From Promicromonospora iranensis (GTDB taxonomy: Bacteria; Actinomycetota; Actinomycetes; Actinomycetales; Cellulomonadaceae), in the NCBI RefSeq assembly GCF_028994805.1, contig NZ_JAJQQP010000010.1, positions 1-64,000 of the forward strand: a DNA stretch of 64,000 bases. The letters run 5' to 3'. A program made the translations under genes and the position numbers. Of the stretch, positions 53,949 to 63,002 are shown one piece after another. Position 1 is the stretch's first letter. Every line of letters begins with the position of its first letter. The notes under the pieces were generated by a model. The model made no database searches. It had not been told where the DNA came from and saw only the letters and a program-made list of their open reading frames with translations.

Positions 53949-54656
53949 CTACCGTCGCGCCCCCGACAGATGCGCGGGACGAGGCGCCGGATCGGCCGGC
54001 CGGGTGAGTCTCAGGTCGTAGGCAAGGATGACGGCCTGGACCCGGTCGCGTGCGCCGATCTTGGCGAGGACCCGCCCGACGTGGGTCTTCACCGTCGATT
54101 CCGACAGCGTGAACCGTTGCGCGATCTCGCCGTTGGTGAGGCCGTGGCCGATGGCGACGAGGATCTCGCGCTCGCGGCGGGTCAGGAAGCCCAGCCGGGG
54201 ATCTTCCCGCACGGGCCCGCAGAGGTCGTCACCGAGCCGGTCGGCGAACTCGTCGAGCAGCCGCCGGGTCAGCGCCGGCGCGATCACCGCGTCCCCGGCA
54301 GCGACGGCCCGGATGCCGGCGAGCAGCTCCTCCGGGCGGGTGTTCGTCAGCAGGAAACCACTCGCCCCGGCCCGCAGCGCGGCGAGCGCGTACCGGTCCA
54401 CGTCGAACGTCGTCAGCACCAGGATCCGCGAACGCCCACCGGCGGCGACGATGCGCCGGGTGGCCTCGATCCCGTCGTCGCCCGCCATACGGACGTCCAT
54501 CAGCACCACGTCGGGATACAGCTCGGTGGTCCACCGAACGGCCTCGGCGCCGTTCTCGGCCTCACCGACGATCTCGGTGTCGGGGGTGCTCTCCAGCAAC
54601 ATGCGAAACCCGAAGCGCTGCAGCGGCTGCGCGGCCACCACGAGCACAGAGATCAT
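53949..54656 (-). CDS. NarL-type response regulator with degenerate receiver domain
   Basis: Transcription factor of 235 residues: receiver (about 1-120) plus LuxR-type helix-turn-helix (about 160-225, LTRREREILVAIGHGLTNGEIAQRF and STVKTHVGRVLAKIGARDRVQ). The phosphoacceptor Asp in VVLMDVRM remains, but the Mg-binding acidic pair is replaced by Ala-Ala (VLVVAAQPLQ) and the conserved Lys by Thr (FLLTNTRPEEL). Normal phosphorylation is therefore unlikely. The kinase gene directly upstream is reduced to its 3' end, and its stop overlaps this start (TCATGA). Either phosphorylation-independent or decaying. Confidence 0.88.
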   Translation of the reverse strand: MISVLVVAAQPLQRFGFRMLLESTPDTEIVGEAENGAEAVRWTTELYPDVVLMDVRMAGDDGIEATRRIVAAGGRSRILVLTTFDVDRYALAALRAGASGFLLTNTRPEELLAGIRAVAAGDAVIAPALTRRLLDEFADRLGDDLCGPVREDPRLGFLTRREREILVAIGHGLTNGEIAQRFTLSESTVKTHVGRVLAKIGARDRVQAVILAYDLRLTRPADPAPRPAHLSGARR

Positions 54657-54815
54657 GAACGGCTACCTTTCCGGGTCGCGTAGACGGTCCAGCCGCCGTA
54701 GGGCGTGGCGCGCTCGGCCATGTCGGCGAGGCCGAGACCCGCGTCGCCGGGCGATGCCTCCTTCCTACCGAGCGAACCTGAGACGACTGTTAGAACGGCG
54801 CGACACGGCAGGGGC
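54653..54815 (-). pseudogene. 3' remnant of a NarL-type sensor histidine kinase
   Basis: The last about 50 codons before the response regulator read like the end of a histidine kinase ATPase domain: PGDAGLGLADMAERATPYGG matches the G2 box and the following GM-ER-A helix of NarX/DesK-type kinases. Upstream of about 54815 the similarity is lost, and only 70 bases further the MazG-like gene begins on the other strand. Dimerisation helix, N box and membrane part are absent, so the kinase was lost by deletion. Confidence 0.7.
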
Positions 54816-54883
54816 CCGGCTGAGTCCAGCCCCGGTCCCCTGTCCAGGGGCGCCCACCATCCGTCCGCACTTAGGGTCGGGGC

Positions 54884-55306
54884 ATGGATCATGAGCCCAT
54901 GCGACGGGTCGCCGAGTTCCGCGAGCTGTTCGACGGTGAGGTCAGGACCGGACGTCCCGAGCTCCCGGAGCACCGGCGGACGCTGTTGGCCGAAGAAGCC
55001 GGCGAGGCCGCCGAGGCGCTCACCGACCTCGCCACGGCGCTGCGGGACGGCGACGACCCGGTCGCCGCCTACCGCGCGGTCGCCAAGGAGCTGGCCGACG
55101 TTCTCTACGTGACCTACGGCGCCGCTGACGCGCTCGGGATCGACCTTCCCGCCGTGTTCGTCGAGGTCCACCGGTCCAACCTGAGCAAGGTCGACGACGA
55201 CGGCCAGGTCGTGCGCCGAGCCGACGGCAAGGTGCTCAAGGGGCCCAGCTACCAGCCGCCGGTGCTCGACGGCCTCGTCGAACGGCCGTCGACCATCGGA
55301 TCGTAG
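54884..55306 (+). CDS. MazG-like nucleotide pyrophosphohydrolase family protein
   Basis: Small cytoplasmic protein of 140 residues with the all-alpha NTP-PPase fold: metal-binding EEAGEAAEAL (Glu37, Glu38, Glu41) and KELADVLYVTYGAADALGID (Glu69, Asp72). The C-terminal NLSKVDDDGQVVRRADGKVLKGPSY is a common tail of this family, which hydrolyses (d)NTPs or related nucleotides to monophosphate. Start ATG 54884 with AGGGTCGGGG upstream. Convergent with the exonuclease gene, 18 bases apart. Confidence 0.85.
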   Translation: MDHEPMRRVAEFRELFDGEVRTGRPELPEHRRTLLAEEAGEAAEALTDLATALRDGDDPVAAYRAVAKELADVLYVTYGAADALGIDLPAVFVEVHRSNLSKVDDDGQVVRRADGKVLKGPSYQPPVLDGLVERPSTIGS

Positions 55307-55324
55307 GAGCGGTGCGCCGCGGGC

Positions 55325-55903
55325 TCACCACGTCCTGACGTGCTGCCCCAGCAGACCCACCCCGTTCGGGCCCAGCCGTCGGCAGAGCTCCACGAGCACG
55401 AGCGCGCACTGCCGCGCGTCCGCCCCGGCGTCGTGGTGGTCGTGCGCGGCGATGTCCAGCGCCCGGGAGACGTCGGGCAGCTTGTACGACGTGAGGTCCA
55501 GCACCGACCGCGCCGTGTCCCGGGTGCAGAGCCACGACGACCGCGGCACGGCGAGCCCGTACACCTCGCTCGCCTGCGTCAGCACCGAGCGGTCGAAGGA
55601 GGCGTTGTGCGCCACGAGCGTGTCCCCGCCCACGAGCTCGGCGAGCTTCGGGTAGACGACGTCCCAGGTCGGCGCACCGACCACGTCCCACTCGGTGATC
55701 CCGTGGACCCGCACGTTGAAGCTGCCGAACGACTGGTGCCCCGGCGGCGGCTGGACCAGCGTCTCGAGCGAGTCGACGACGACGCCGTCCCGGACCTTGA
55801 CGACCCCGACGGCGCACACCGAGGCCCGCTTCGGGTTGGCTGTCTCGAAGTCGATGGCGGTGAACGACAGGCCGGGCAGAGCGGCGGAGGGCATGCCGGG
55901 CAT
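55325..55903 (-). CDS. DEDD-type 3'-5' exonuclease (DnaQ-like)
   Basis: Stand-alone exonuclease of 192 residues. Exo motifs: Exo I FTAIDFETAN (Asp18, Glu20), Exo II AHNASFDRSVL and Exo III HHDAGADARQ, giving the four metal-binding acids; the His five residues before the last Asp marks the DEDDh branch. No polymerase domain. Start choice is open between ATG 55903 and ATG 55894, neither with a good ribosome-binding site. Probably DNA or RNA end processing. Confidence 0.88.
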   Translation of the reverse strand: MPGMPSAALPGLSFTAIDFETANPKRASVCAVGVVKVRDGVVVDSLETLVQPPPGHQSFGSFNVRVHGITEWDVVGAPTWDVVYPKLAELVGGDTLVAHNASFDRSVLTQASEVYGLAVPRSSWLCTRDTARSVLDLTSYKLPDVSRALDIAAHDHHDAGADARQCALVLVELCRRLGPNGVGLLGQHVRTW

Positions 55904-55992
55904 CGTAGGACGGCGAGCGCCCGGTCCGGCGACCAAAACGCCGGGCGCGCCGCAGCCCACGGCCTGCCGCGGCAGGGCACCGCTCCTGAGGA

Positions 55993-56057
55993 CCGTTCAG
56001 CAGGCTCCAGCGTGCCGGAACCACCCCTTCGGTGGTCGCCTGGAGCCTGCTGAACGG
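55993..56057 (-). terminator. Long nested hairpin downstream of the secreted GH5 gene
   Basis: Perfect 18-bp arms (55993-56010 with 56040-56057) enclose a 29-base spacer that itself folds into ACCACC-CCTTC-GGTGGT. It begins 44 bases after the stop of the minus-strand GH5 gene at 56101, so it can end that operon. Confidence 0.7.
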
Positions 56058-56100
56058 GAGTCAGCTCTGGCTGCCCGCCCGTGGCGTGGCCTACGGCGGA

Positions 56101-57663
56101 TCAGCCCTCCCGGACGGCCACCTCGAAGACCCGGGCGACGTCCGGGTCGTAGTCCGACGGGTCCGTGATGACCAGGCGCACCTGGTCGACGGCTGCCGCC
56201 GACCCCGGCGCGCTCACCAGGCCGAGCACGTTGTCCTGGTAGTCCGCGACCTGCTGCCACCCCGCGGACGTGTGCACCTCGACCGCGAAGTCGCGCAGCA
56301 CGTTGACCGATCCCCCGCCCACGAACCCGCTGTACACGTCGATCTGCTCGACCACCGTGGGCGCGTCGAGCGTGATCGTCAGGGTCGGCGTGGCGTCACC
56401 GACCGCGGACAGCCAGCGCCCCGCGTTCGTGCAGTCGCCGTCCACGGCCTTGGCCGCACCGCTCGTCGCGCTGTTGGCCGACGACGCGACCGCCGTCGCG
56501 CCGACCGCCGCGTGGGAGGCGCAGGGCGACGCGTACGGCTGCTCGGCCAGCCACGCCTTGATCATCTCGCCCTGGTACTCCCCGCCGAGCAGGTTCCAGT
56601 CGTGGTCGAACATCTGCGGCTTCCAGTAGTTGTCGAAGATCCACGCCGTCCAGCTGATGTGCGGGCGGGCGTCGAGGTACTCGCGCAGCGGGATGCCCCA
56701 GCCGGACGTGGTGCCCTGCGTGACCACCGGGTCGGAGAACTCGCCGGGCGGGTTCCACCCGAACTCGGTGAGGATCACCGGGATCTGCCGGGCGGCGTTG
56801 CCGAACTTCGCGTCCAGGTTCGCCGCGGTCGCCTCCCCCTGGTTGGGATACAGGTGGTAGACGTACGCGATGTCGTTCCCGGCGATCGGGTCGGCCGCGG
56901 CCTGGTTGACGTAGGTGCTCCACTGCGGGCCGCCCATCAGCAGCAGCGTCTCGGGCGCCACGGCCCGGATGTCGTCGACCACCGGCTGGATGTACGACTT
57001 CCAGGTGGCCCAGCTCGCGGGCGCGACGGGCTCGTTGAACACCTCGTAGATGACGTTCGGCACGTCCGCGTACAGGGGCGCGACGTAGTCCCAGAACTCC
57101 GACACCGCCGACTGCGGCACCCCGCCGGTGCCGTAGTCGGACACGTGGTGCAGGTCCACGATGATGTAGATGCCGAGGTCCACGGCCTGCTGCACGTAGG
57201 GGTCCACGTACCGGGCCACGTTGTCCTCGACGCTGAGCGAGCCCCAGATCGTGACGGGCAGGCGTACGACGTCGGACTCCCAGCCGTCGGAGACCGTCAT
57301 GTCGATCACGTCGGAGATCGGCCTGGGGTGACACTCGGGGCACTCGGCGTTGTGCCGGGGCGCGAGCACGGACACGCCGCGGAGCTGGACAGGGCTGCCC
57401 GCGGCGTTCACGATCGTGTTGCCGGAGGTGCCGAGCCGGGACACGGCGGCCGGCGCGGCTTCCGCCGCTTCGGCCGGACCCGCGGCGCCCGGACCCGCGG
57501 CGGCACCCGACGCCGCGGCCGGGACGACGAGGCCGGTGCCTGCGACGACGAGCGCGAGCGCCGAGGCGGCGATGGCGTGGCGCCAGGGCCGGCGCGGGGC
57601 GGGCCGGGAGCCGGCGGTGACGGACAGGGGCGCACGGCCCCTCAGGAGGATGTTGCGCAGCAC
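56101..57663 (-). CDS. Secreted GH5 endo-glycanase with C-terminal discoidin-type domain
   Basis: Extracellular clan A glycosidase of 520 residues. Long signal region (about 1-50, ending VPAAASGAAAG), Ala/Pro-rich spacer, GH5 barrel about 75-385 with acid/base Glu211 (FNEPV) and nucleophile Glu300 (LTEFGW), and a C-terminal F5/8 type C-like module (about 395-520: GATAVASSANSATSGAAKAVDG, RVFEVAV). Start GTG 57663 with GGAG eight bases upstream. Probably cuts beta-mannan or beta-glucan; the downstream GH3 product would finish the oligosaccharides. Last gene of the minus-strand operon. Confidence 0.88.
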   Translation of the reverse strand: MLRNILLRGRAPLSVTAGSRPAPRRPWRHAIAASALALVVAGTGLVVPAAASGAAAGPGAAGPAEAAEAAPAAVSRLGTSGNTIVNAAGSPVQLRGVSVLAPRHNAECPECHPRPISDVIDMTVSDGWESDVVRLPVTIWGSLSVEDNVARYVDPYVQQAVDLGIYIIVDLHHVSDYGTGGVPQSAVSEFWDYVAPLYADVPNVIYEVFNEPVAPASWATWKSYIQPVVDDIRAVAPETLLLMGGPQWSTYVNQAAADPIAGNDIAYVYHLYPNQGEATAANLDAKFGNAARQIPVILTEFGWNPPGEFSDPVVTQGTTSGWGIPLREYLDARPHISWTAWIFDNYWKPQMFDHDWNLLGGEYQGEMIKAWLAEQPYASPCASHAAVGATAVASSANSATSGAAKAVDGDCTNAGRWLSAVGDATPTLTITLDAPTVVEQIDVYSGFVGGGSVNVLRDFAVEVHTSAGWQQVADYQDNVLGLVSAPGSAAAVDQVRLVITDPSDYDPDVARVFEVAVREG

Positions 57664-57724
57664 GATGGTTCTCCGTTCTTCGTTGAACGAGTGGTCGAGC
57701 TCCGTGGTGGCAGCGGTCCAGCGG

Positions 57725-60280
57725 TCAGCGGGGTGCGACCACCCCCTCCGGTTCGCCGATGACGACGTCGGCGCTGAGCGGCAGGTCGGCGACGTGCGGG
57801 CCCGCATGGACGGTGAGCACGCCCGGGTCGGTCCGCCACCCGCCGTCCCAGCGGGCGAGCGACCGCGCGGGGACGTGCACGACCGCGGTCACGGTCGCGC
57901 CCGGCTCCGCGTGGACGACGGCGAACCCGGCGAGCCGGCGCACGGGTCGCTCCGCCACGTCCCGGCCGAGGCCCGGAGGCGTGTCGCCGCCGTCGGGTCC
58001 CGAGAGGTAGACCTGGACCACGTGCTTGCCCGCCCGGGTGCCGGTGTTGGTGGCCTCGACGCGCACCTCGAACCCGGCCCCGGGCTCCACGTCGGCCGGC
58101 GCCCGCAGACCGTCGAGCCGCCAGGTGGTGTACCCGAGCCCGTGCCCGAACGGGTAGGCGGGCACGCGGCCGGCCCGCAGCCAGGCGCGGTACCCGACGT
58201 GGATGCCCTCGTCGTAGCGCACCGCACCGTCGACGGGGGTGGTGTCGAGCACGGGCACGTCCGCCTCGGCGACGGGCCACGTGGTGGGCAGGCGTCCGCC
58301 GGGCTCGACGACGCCGAGCAGCACGTCGGCGAGCGCGTGCCCGTACTCCTGCCCGCCGAACCAGGTGAGCAGCACGGCGGCGACGTCGTCCCGCCAGGGC
58401 AGCAGCACGGGCGCCCCCGCGTTGACGACCACCACCGTGCGCGGGTTGGCGGCCGCGACGGCGCGCACCAGGTCGTCCTGGCGGCCGGGCAGCGCGAGCG
58501 TGGTGCGGTCGAAGCCCTCGCTCTCGACCTCGGCGCTCGTGCCCACGACCACCACGGCGACGTCCGCGGCGCGGGCGGCACCGGCCGCCGCGGCGATCTC
58601 CGCGTCCGCGTCGCCCTGGCCCAGGTCGAGACCGAGCGTCAGGGTCACGGCGCTGTCCGGGCGCTCACGCTCGGGCAGCGCCAGCCGCACCACGACGTCC
58701 ACCGGCACCCCGGCGGTCAGGGTCATGGGCGCGCTCGCCGACGGCGGGGCCACGAGACCGCCGCCGAACTCCTGCCCGGTGTGCACGAGCGTGGTCTCGA
58801 CCAGGGTCCGGCCGTCGACCGTGAGCACGGCGTGCCCGGCACCCGCGACCCCGAGGCGCACCTCGCCGGGCTCGCGGGGCACGTACCGGGTGCTGACCTC
58901 GATGGTCGTGGTGGCACCGAGGCGGTCCGAACCGAGACGGGCGAGGTCGGCCGTGCGGCGGTTCTCGTCGTGCACCACCCCGCCGTCGGCGTCCCGGAAC
59001 ACCGCCCGGATGCCGGGCTCCCCGGAGACCGGGTCGGTGAGGTCCGCCAGCGGGAGGGGTGCCAGGCCGGGCTGTGCCACGGCGCCGAGGGACCAGGTGA
59101 CCTCCGCGTGGGGCAGGGCGGCACGCAGCCCGTCCAGTGGGGACACGGTGCGTTCGGGCTCGACCAGCGCGCTGCCGCCGCCCTGTGTGCGGGCCAGGAA
59201 CGCGTTGTGCCCGATCACTGCGACCGACCGCAGCGCGTCGGCCGCCCAGGGCAGCTCGTCCGCGTTGCGGACCAGCACGGTTCCAGCGGCCGCCACCTCC
59301 CGCGCCAGGGCACGCCCGGCCTCGAGGGCGGCCTCGGGGTCGGCCGCCAGGCCGGACGGTGCGGCCACCGCGGGCGCGAACCCGTCGAGCGCACCCACCC
59401 GGGCAGCCAGCCGCAGGATCCGCAGCACCTTCTGGTCGACCGCGTCCTCGGGCACCCGGCCGGCGCGCACCGCCTCGACGAGCTGCTCGCCCCACGGCCC
59501 GCCCGGGCCCGGCATGACCAGGTCGAGCCGCGTGAGCGCCGCCGGCTCGGTGGTGCACGCGGCCCACCAGTCGGAGACGACGACGCCGTCGAACCCCCAC
59601 TCGCCCGCCAGCGGCTCGGCGAGCAGCGGGTTCTCGGTCATGGTGGCGCCGTTCACCGAGTTGTACGCGGCCATCACGAGCCACGGACGCTCCTGCACCA
59701 CCGTCTCCTCGAACGCCGCGAGGTACAGCTCGCGCAGCGCCCTGTCGCTCACCACGACGTCGGCCGTGAACCGTTCGGTCTCGAAGTCGTTGGCGACGTA
59801 GTGCTTGGGTGTGGCGCCCACGCCTCCGTCCTGCACGCCGCGCACGGTGGCGGCGGCGAGCCGGGAGGTGAGCAGCGGGTCCTCCGAGTACGCCTCGAAG
59901 TGGCGGCCGCCGAGCGGGCTGCGGTGCAGGTTGATCGTGGGGCCGAGCACGACGTCCGCCCCGGCCCGCCGCGCCTCGGCGGCGAGCACACCGCCGTACC
60001 GGCGAGCCAGCTCCGGGTCCCAGGTGGCGCCGAGCGCGGTGGCCGACGGCAGGTTGAGCGCCGTGCGCCGGTCGTCCCAGCTCTCGCCGCGGATACCGGA
60101 CGGGCCGTCCGACAGCACGATCCGGCGCAGGCCGATCGCCGGCTCGGCGTGCAGGGCCCAGAAGTCGGCACCGGTCAGCAGGCGCACCTTCTGCTCCAGC
60201 GTGAGGCGTCGAAGCAGGGGCCGTAGGTCGTCGTCGGACGGCGTGGCGGCGGGCGCGCTCGCGTCGCTGGTCATCGTCAT
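57725..60280 (-). CDS. GH3 beta-glucosidase-type exo-glycosidase with PA14-like insert
   Basis: Probably cytoplasmic exo-beta-glycosidase of 851 residues; no signal peptide. GH3 N-terminal barrel with DGPSGIRG, the KHYVANDFETER substrate-binding segment and nucleophile Asp237 in VVVSDWWA; the C-terminal sandwich is interrupted by a PA14-like insert (about 410-560), and a fibronectin-like domain ends the protein (GHGLGYTTW, then RAGKHVVQVYLSGP). ATG 60280 follows GAGGA. Sits 44 bases after the FAD enzyme and 61 before GH5. Beta-glucosidase, xylosidase and mannosidase activities are all possible in this clade. Confidence 0.92.
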   Translation of the reverse strand: MTMTSDASAPAATPSDDDLRPLLRRLTLEQKVRLLTGADFWALHAEPAIGLRRIVLSDGPSGIRGESWDDRRTALNLPSATALGATWDPELARRYGGVLAAEARRAGADVVLGPTINLHRSPLGGRHFEAYSEDPLLTSRLAAATVRGVQDGGVGATPKHYVANDFETERFTADVVVSDRALRELYLAAFEETVVQERPWLVMAAYNSVNGATMTENPLLAEPLAGEWGFDGVVVSDWWAACTTEPAALTRLDLVMPGPGGPWGEQLVEAVRAGRVPEDAVDQKVLRILRLAARVGALDGFAPAVAAPSGLAADPEAALEAGRALAREVAAAGTVLVRNADELPWAADALRSVAVIGHNAFLARTQGGGSALVEPERTVSPLDGLRAALPHAEVTWSLGAVAQPGLAPLPLADLTDPVSGEPGIRAVFRDADGGVVHDENRRTADLARLGSDRLGATTTIEVSTRYVPREPGEVRLGVAGAGHAVLTVDGRTLVETTLVHTGQEFGGGLVAPPSASAPMTLTAGVPVDVVVRLALPERERPDSAVTLTLGLDLGQGDADAEIAAAAGAARAADVAVVVVGTSAEVESEGFDRTTLALPGRQDDLVRAVAAANPRTVVVVNAGAPVLLPWRDDVAAVLLTWFGGQEYGHALADVLLGVVEPGGRLPTTWPVAEADVPVLDTTPVDGAVRYDEGIHVGYRAWLRAGRVPAYPFGHGLGYTTWRLDGLRAPADVEPGAGFEVRVEATNTGTRAGKHVVQVYLSGPDGGDTPPGLGRDVAERPVRRLAGFAVVHAEPGATVTAVVHVPARSLARWDGGWRTDPGVLTVHAGPHVADLPLSADVVIGEPEGVVAPR

Positions 60281-60324
60281 GTCGTCAGTCCTCAGCTAGG
60301 TCCAGGGCTCGGGCAGGGCAGGGC

Positions 60325-61923
60325 TCAGTCGCGGTGGGTGCGGATCTCGTCGGGCCACGCGAGCGTGACGCCGAGCGTGTCGCTCAGCAGCCGCTGGTAG
60401 TCGGCCAGCCGCTCGGGGTCGCTGCGCACCTTGCGCGGTGGCAGACCCCGGTCGAGGCAGAACGCGACGAGCGCACCGACCGCCTCGCCGATGCCCCACT
60501 CCACGGGGTGCAGCCGGTAGCAGCCGTTGGTGATGTGCGTGGTCCCGATGTTCTTGCCCGCCGGCAGCAGGTTCTCCACCCGCACCGGGACGAGGGCACC
60601 GAGCGGCACCTGGAACGGGTACGCCTCGATGTCCACGTAGCTGCGGCCGGCCGTGCTGGGGTGCAGGTCGATCCGGTACCGGCCCAGGCCCACGGTGTCC
60701 TCGAAGATCTCGCTCCCGGCGCCGTCCGGCCGGGCCAGCACGCCCACGTGCTGCTCGGTGACGGTCAGCTCCGCCCGGATGCGGCGGGCCTCGCGGATGT
60801 ACGGGGTCTTGGCGAGACCGTCCGGCGTCCCGGTGACATCGGGCCGCAGCCTCAGGCCGGGGTAGCCCGTGCCGCCGTCGGGCCGCGGCGCCTCGGTCTG
60901 CAGCCAGTGCAGGAACGAGAAGGAGAGGTCGCGGGCGCCCGCGTGCGCGGCCGCGCGGGCCGTGTCGTCGACCCCGGGGCCCAGCAGGGGCGCCTCCCAG
61001 TAGTCGATCTGTGGCCAGTTGACGACGGTGACGTCGGTCATGGCGCCGTCGACGAAGTTGTCGCGGGCCAGGACGCGGCGGAACGTCCACAGGGGGAACG
61101 GTGCGCGGTGGGCGTGGTCCGGCTCGAACAGGCGCCAGGTGCGGGGTTCCAGCGTGATGGGCACGACGTCGTCGAGCGAGAGCTGTGGGCCGGGCCAGAA
61201 CGGGGCGACGGCGGTGCGCCAGTGCGTGTACCCGGCCGGGCGGTCGACGGTGTGGTCCTCGCCGGGCCGGTGCTCCAGGGCGAAGCACCAGGAGATGGCC
61301 TGCTGGTCCAGGGGGTCGGCGACGGCGGGCGCGTGCGGCTCGCCCGTCTCGTCGTGCCCCTCGGCGCCGACGACGTGCTCCACGTCGGCGAGCTCCAGCA
61401 GGTCACCGAGCTCGGTGGCGTCGACGACGTAGTCGGCGTGGACCGTGGTCTCGGCGCCGTCGCGCAGGTCGCGGAGGGTGACGGCGTCCACCTCGTCACC
61501 GGACGTGTGGGCGGCGACGGCGTCGTGGCACAGGAGCAGCTCGATCTGCCCGCCGGCACGCCACGGGGCGATCATCTCCTCCAGGACGGCGGCGGCGACG
61601 CGGGGTTCGTGACACATGCGGCTGACGATGCCCAGGCCGGGGTCGAGGAGCGGGTCGGCGCCGGCTCGCGGTGTCAGCGGGTAGTTGCGGCGGTAGTAGT
61701 CGCGCACGCGCCGGCGCAGCTCGGCGTACCCGGGCGGGGCGTAGCCGTCCTCGATCCAGGTGTGCTCGTCGGGCGGCACCGCCTGGGCGGTGAGCTGGCC
61801 GCCCAGCCAGTCGGTGGGCTCGGTCAGGACGACGCGGCGGCCCAGCCGGGCCGCGGTCAGTGCGGCGGCCACGCCGCCCAGCCCGCCGCCTACGACCAGC
61901 ACGTCCGTCTTGCGCTCGTTCAT
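60325..61923 (-). CDS. FAD-dependent oxidoreductase (FAD_oxidored family)
   Basis: Flavoprotein of 532 residues with an N-terminal dinucleotide-binding VLVVGGGLGGVAAAL (8-22), TEPTDWLGGQLTAQAVPPDEH, VDATELGDLLELADV and a C-terminal GKNIGTTHITNGCYRLHPVEWGIGEAVG, the pattern of the family that contains enzymes tied to sugar operons. The ATG at 61923 overlaps the LacI stop (ATGA). Substrate unknown; operon membership with GH3 and GH5 suggests oxidation of a sugar or a plant-derived ring compound (inference). Confidence 0.85.
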   Translation of the reverse strand: MNERKTDVLVVGGGLGGVAAALTAARLGRRVVLTEPTDWLGGQLTAQAVPPDEHTWIEDGYAPPGYAELRRRVRDYYRRNYPLTPRAGADPLLDPGLGIVSRMCHEPRVAAAVLEEMIAPWRAGGQIELLLCHDAVAAHTSGDEVDAVTLRDLRDGAETTVHADYVVDATELGDLLELADVEHVVGAEGHDETGEPHAPAVADPLDQQAISWCFALEHRPGEDHTVDRPAGYTHWRTAVAPFWPGPQLSLDDVVPITLEPRTWRLFEPDHAHRAPFPLWTFRRVLARDNFVDGAMTDVTVVNWPQIDYWEAPLLGPGVDDTARAAAHAGARDLSFSFLHWLQTEAPRPDGGTGYPGLRLRPDVTGTPDGLAKTPYIREARRIRAELTVTEQHVGVLARPDGAGSEIFEDTVGLGRYRIDLHPSTAGRSYVDIEAYPFQVPLGALVPVRVENLLPAGKNIGTTHITNGCYRLHPVEWGIGEAVGALVAFCLDRGLPPRKVRSDPERLADYQRLLSDTLGVTLAWPDEIRTHRD

Positions 61924-63002
61924 GCGGTGCTCCCCCTCGGTGGTGTGGTGGTACGCGCGGCGACGGTCTCGCCCGGGACGACGACGCACGGCACGAGCAC
62001 GTCCGCCACGGGTTCTCCGGACCCGTCGAGCATGCCGACGAGCGTGTCGATGGCGAGGCGGCCCACCTCGCGGCGGGGGATCTGCAGGCAGTCCCAGCGC
62101 ACCGGCGCATCGGGGGCCACGCCCTCCAGGACGGCGACGGACACGTCCCGCGGCACCTCGAGCCCGCGGGCGCGGAGCTGCTCGGCGAGCGGGTGCGCCA
62201 GCCACTCGGCGTCGGCGACCACCGCGGTGACCGCACCGTCCGCCACGGCGTCCAGCCAGACAGGGTCCAGCCCACCGCCGTCGGCCGCGGCGGAGCCCGG
62301 GCCGCTCGGTGACATGTCGCGCAGCCCGCGCCGGGCGACGGCGGACTCGTAGCCGCGCTGCCGGTCGGCGTAGGACTCCTCGTCGATGCCCGTGCGCAGG
62401 TAGCCGATCCCCCGGTGCCCGAGGTCGGCCAGGTGGTCGACGATCGCGGCGGCGGCCGACTCGTAGTCCGGTACGACGCACGTGATGCGGGTTCCCGGCA
62501 CCTCGCGCCGTCCGATGTGGACGAACGGGTACCCGTCCGCCTCCAGCCGGGCCAGCTCCGCCTTGTCGGCCGCGACGCCGAGCAGCACCGCGCCGTCGGC
62601 CAGGTTGAGCCGGTTCACGCCGTCGCGGTAGACACGACGGCGCCCGTCGCTCCCTCCGGTGGAGGTGAACAGCACCAGGTCGTGGTCGATCTCCTCGGCC
62701 CGCTCCTCGATGCCGAGCAGGAACTCGAAGTAGAAGTCCTCGCGGGCCCGCGGGAACACGGCCTCGAAGGTGTGCACGCCCAGCAGCCGGTTGCGGCCGG
62801 TGCGGAGCTTGCGTGCCGCCGGGTTGGGCACGTAGCCCAGCTCCTTGATCGCCTCCTGGATGCGACGGCGGGTGCTCTCGGGGATCCGGGCCGTGTCCGT
62901 GTCGCCGCCGATCACGCGGGACACGGCGGACTGCGAGACGCCGGCCAGCCGGGCGACGTCGGACTGCCGCGGCGGCCTGGCGCGGCGTGGGGTCGTGGTC
63001 AC
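61920..63002 (-). CDS. LacI-family transcriptional regulator of the beta-glycan operon
   Basis: Predicted repressor of 360 residues: headpiece QSDVARLAGVSQSAVSRVIGG (about 13-33), hinge near NPAARKLRTGRNRLLGVHTF, and a ligand-binding domain ending in CLQIPRREVGRLAIDTL. GTG 63002 follows AGGAG and overlaps the ATPase stop in GTGA; its own stop overlaps the FAD gene start. A regulator nested in the middle of its presumed operon would be autoregulated. No operator was recognised within the window, as the operon promoter lies outside it. Confidence 0.92.
   Translation of the reverse strand: MTTTPRRARPPRQSDVARLAGVSQSAVSRVIGGDTDTARIPESTRRRIQEAIKELGYVPNPAARKLRTGRNRLLGVHTFEAVFPRAREDFYFEFLLGIEERAEEIDHDLVLFTSTGGSDGRRRVYRDGVNRLNLADGAVLLGVAADKAELARLEADGYPFVHIGRREVPGTRITCVVPDYESAAAAIVDHLADLGHRGIGYLRTGIDEESYADRQRGYESAVARRGLRDMSPSGPGSAAADGGGLDPVWLDAVADGAVTAVVADAEWLAHPLAEQLRARGLEVPRDVSVAVLEGVAPDAPVRWDCLQIPRREVGRLAIDTLVGMLDGSGEPVADVLVPCVVVPGETVAARTTTPPRGSTA

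Noticed and set aside
53949-54656. NarL-type gene as a pseudogene
   Set aside because: The frame is full length with an intact DNA-binding domain; only phosphorylation residues are changed, so it is kept as a gene.
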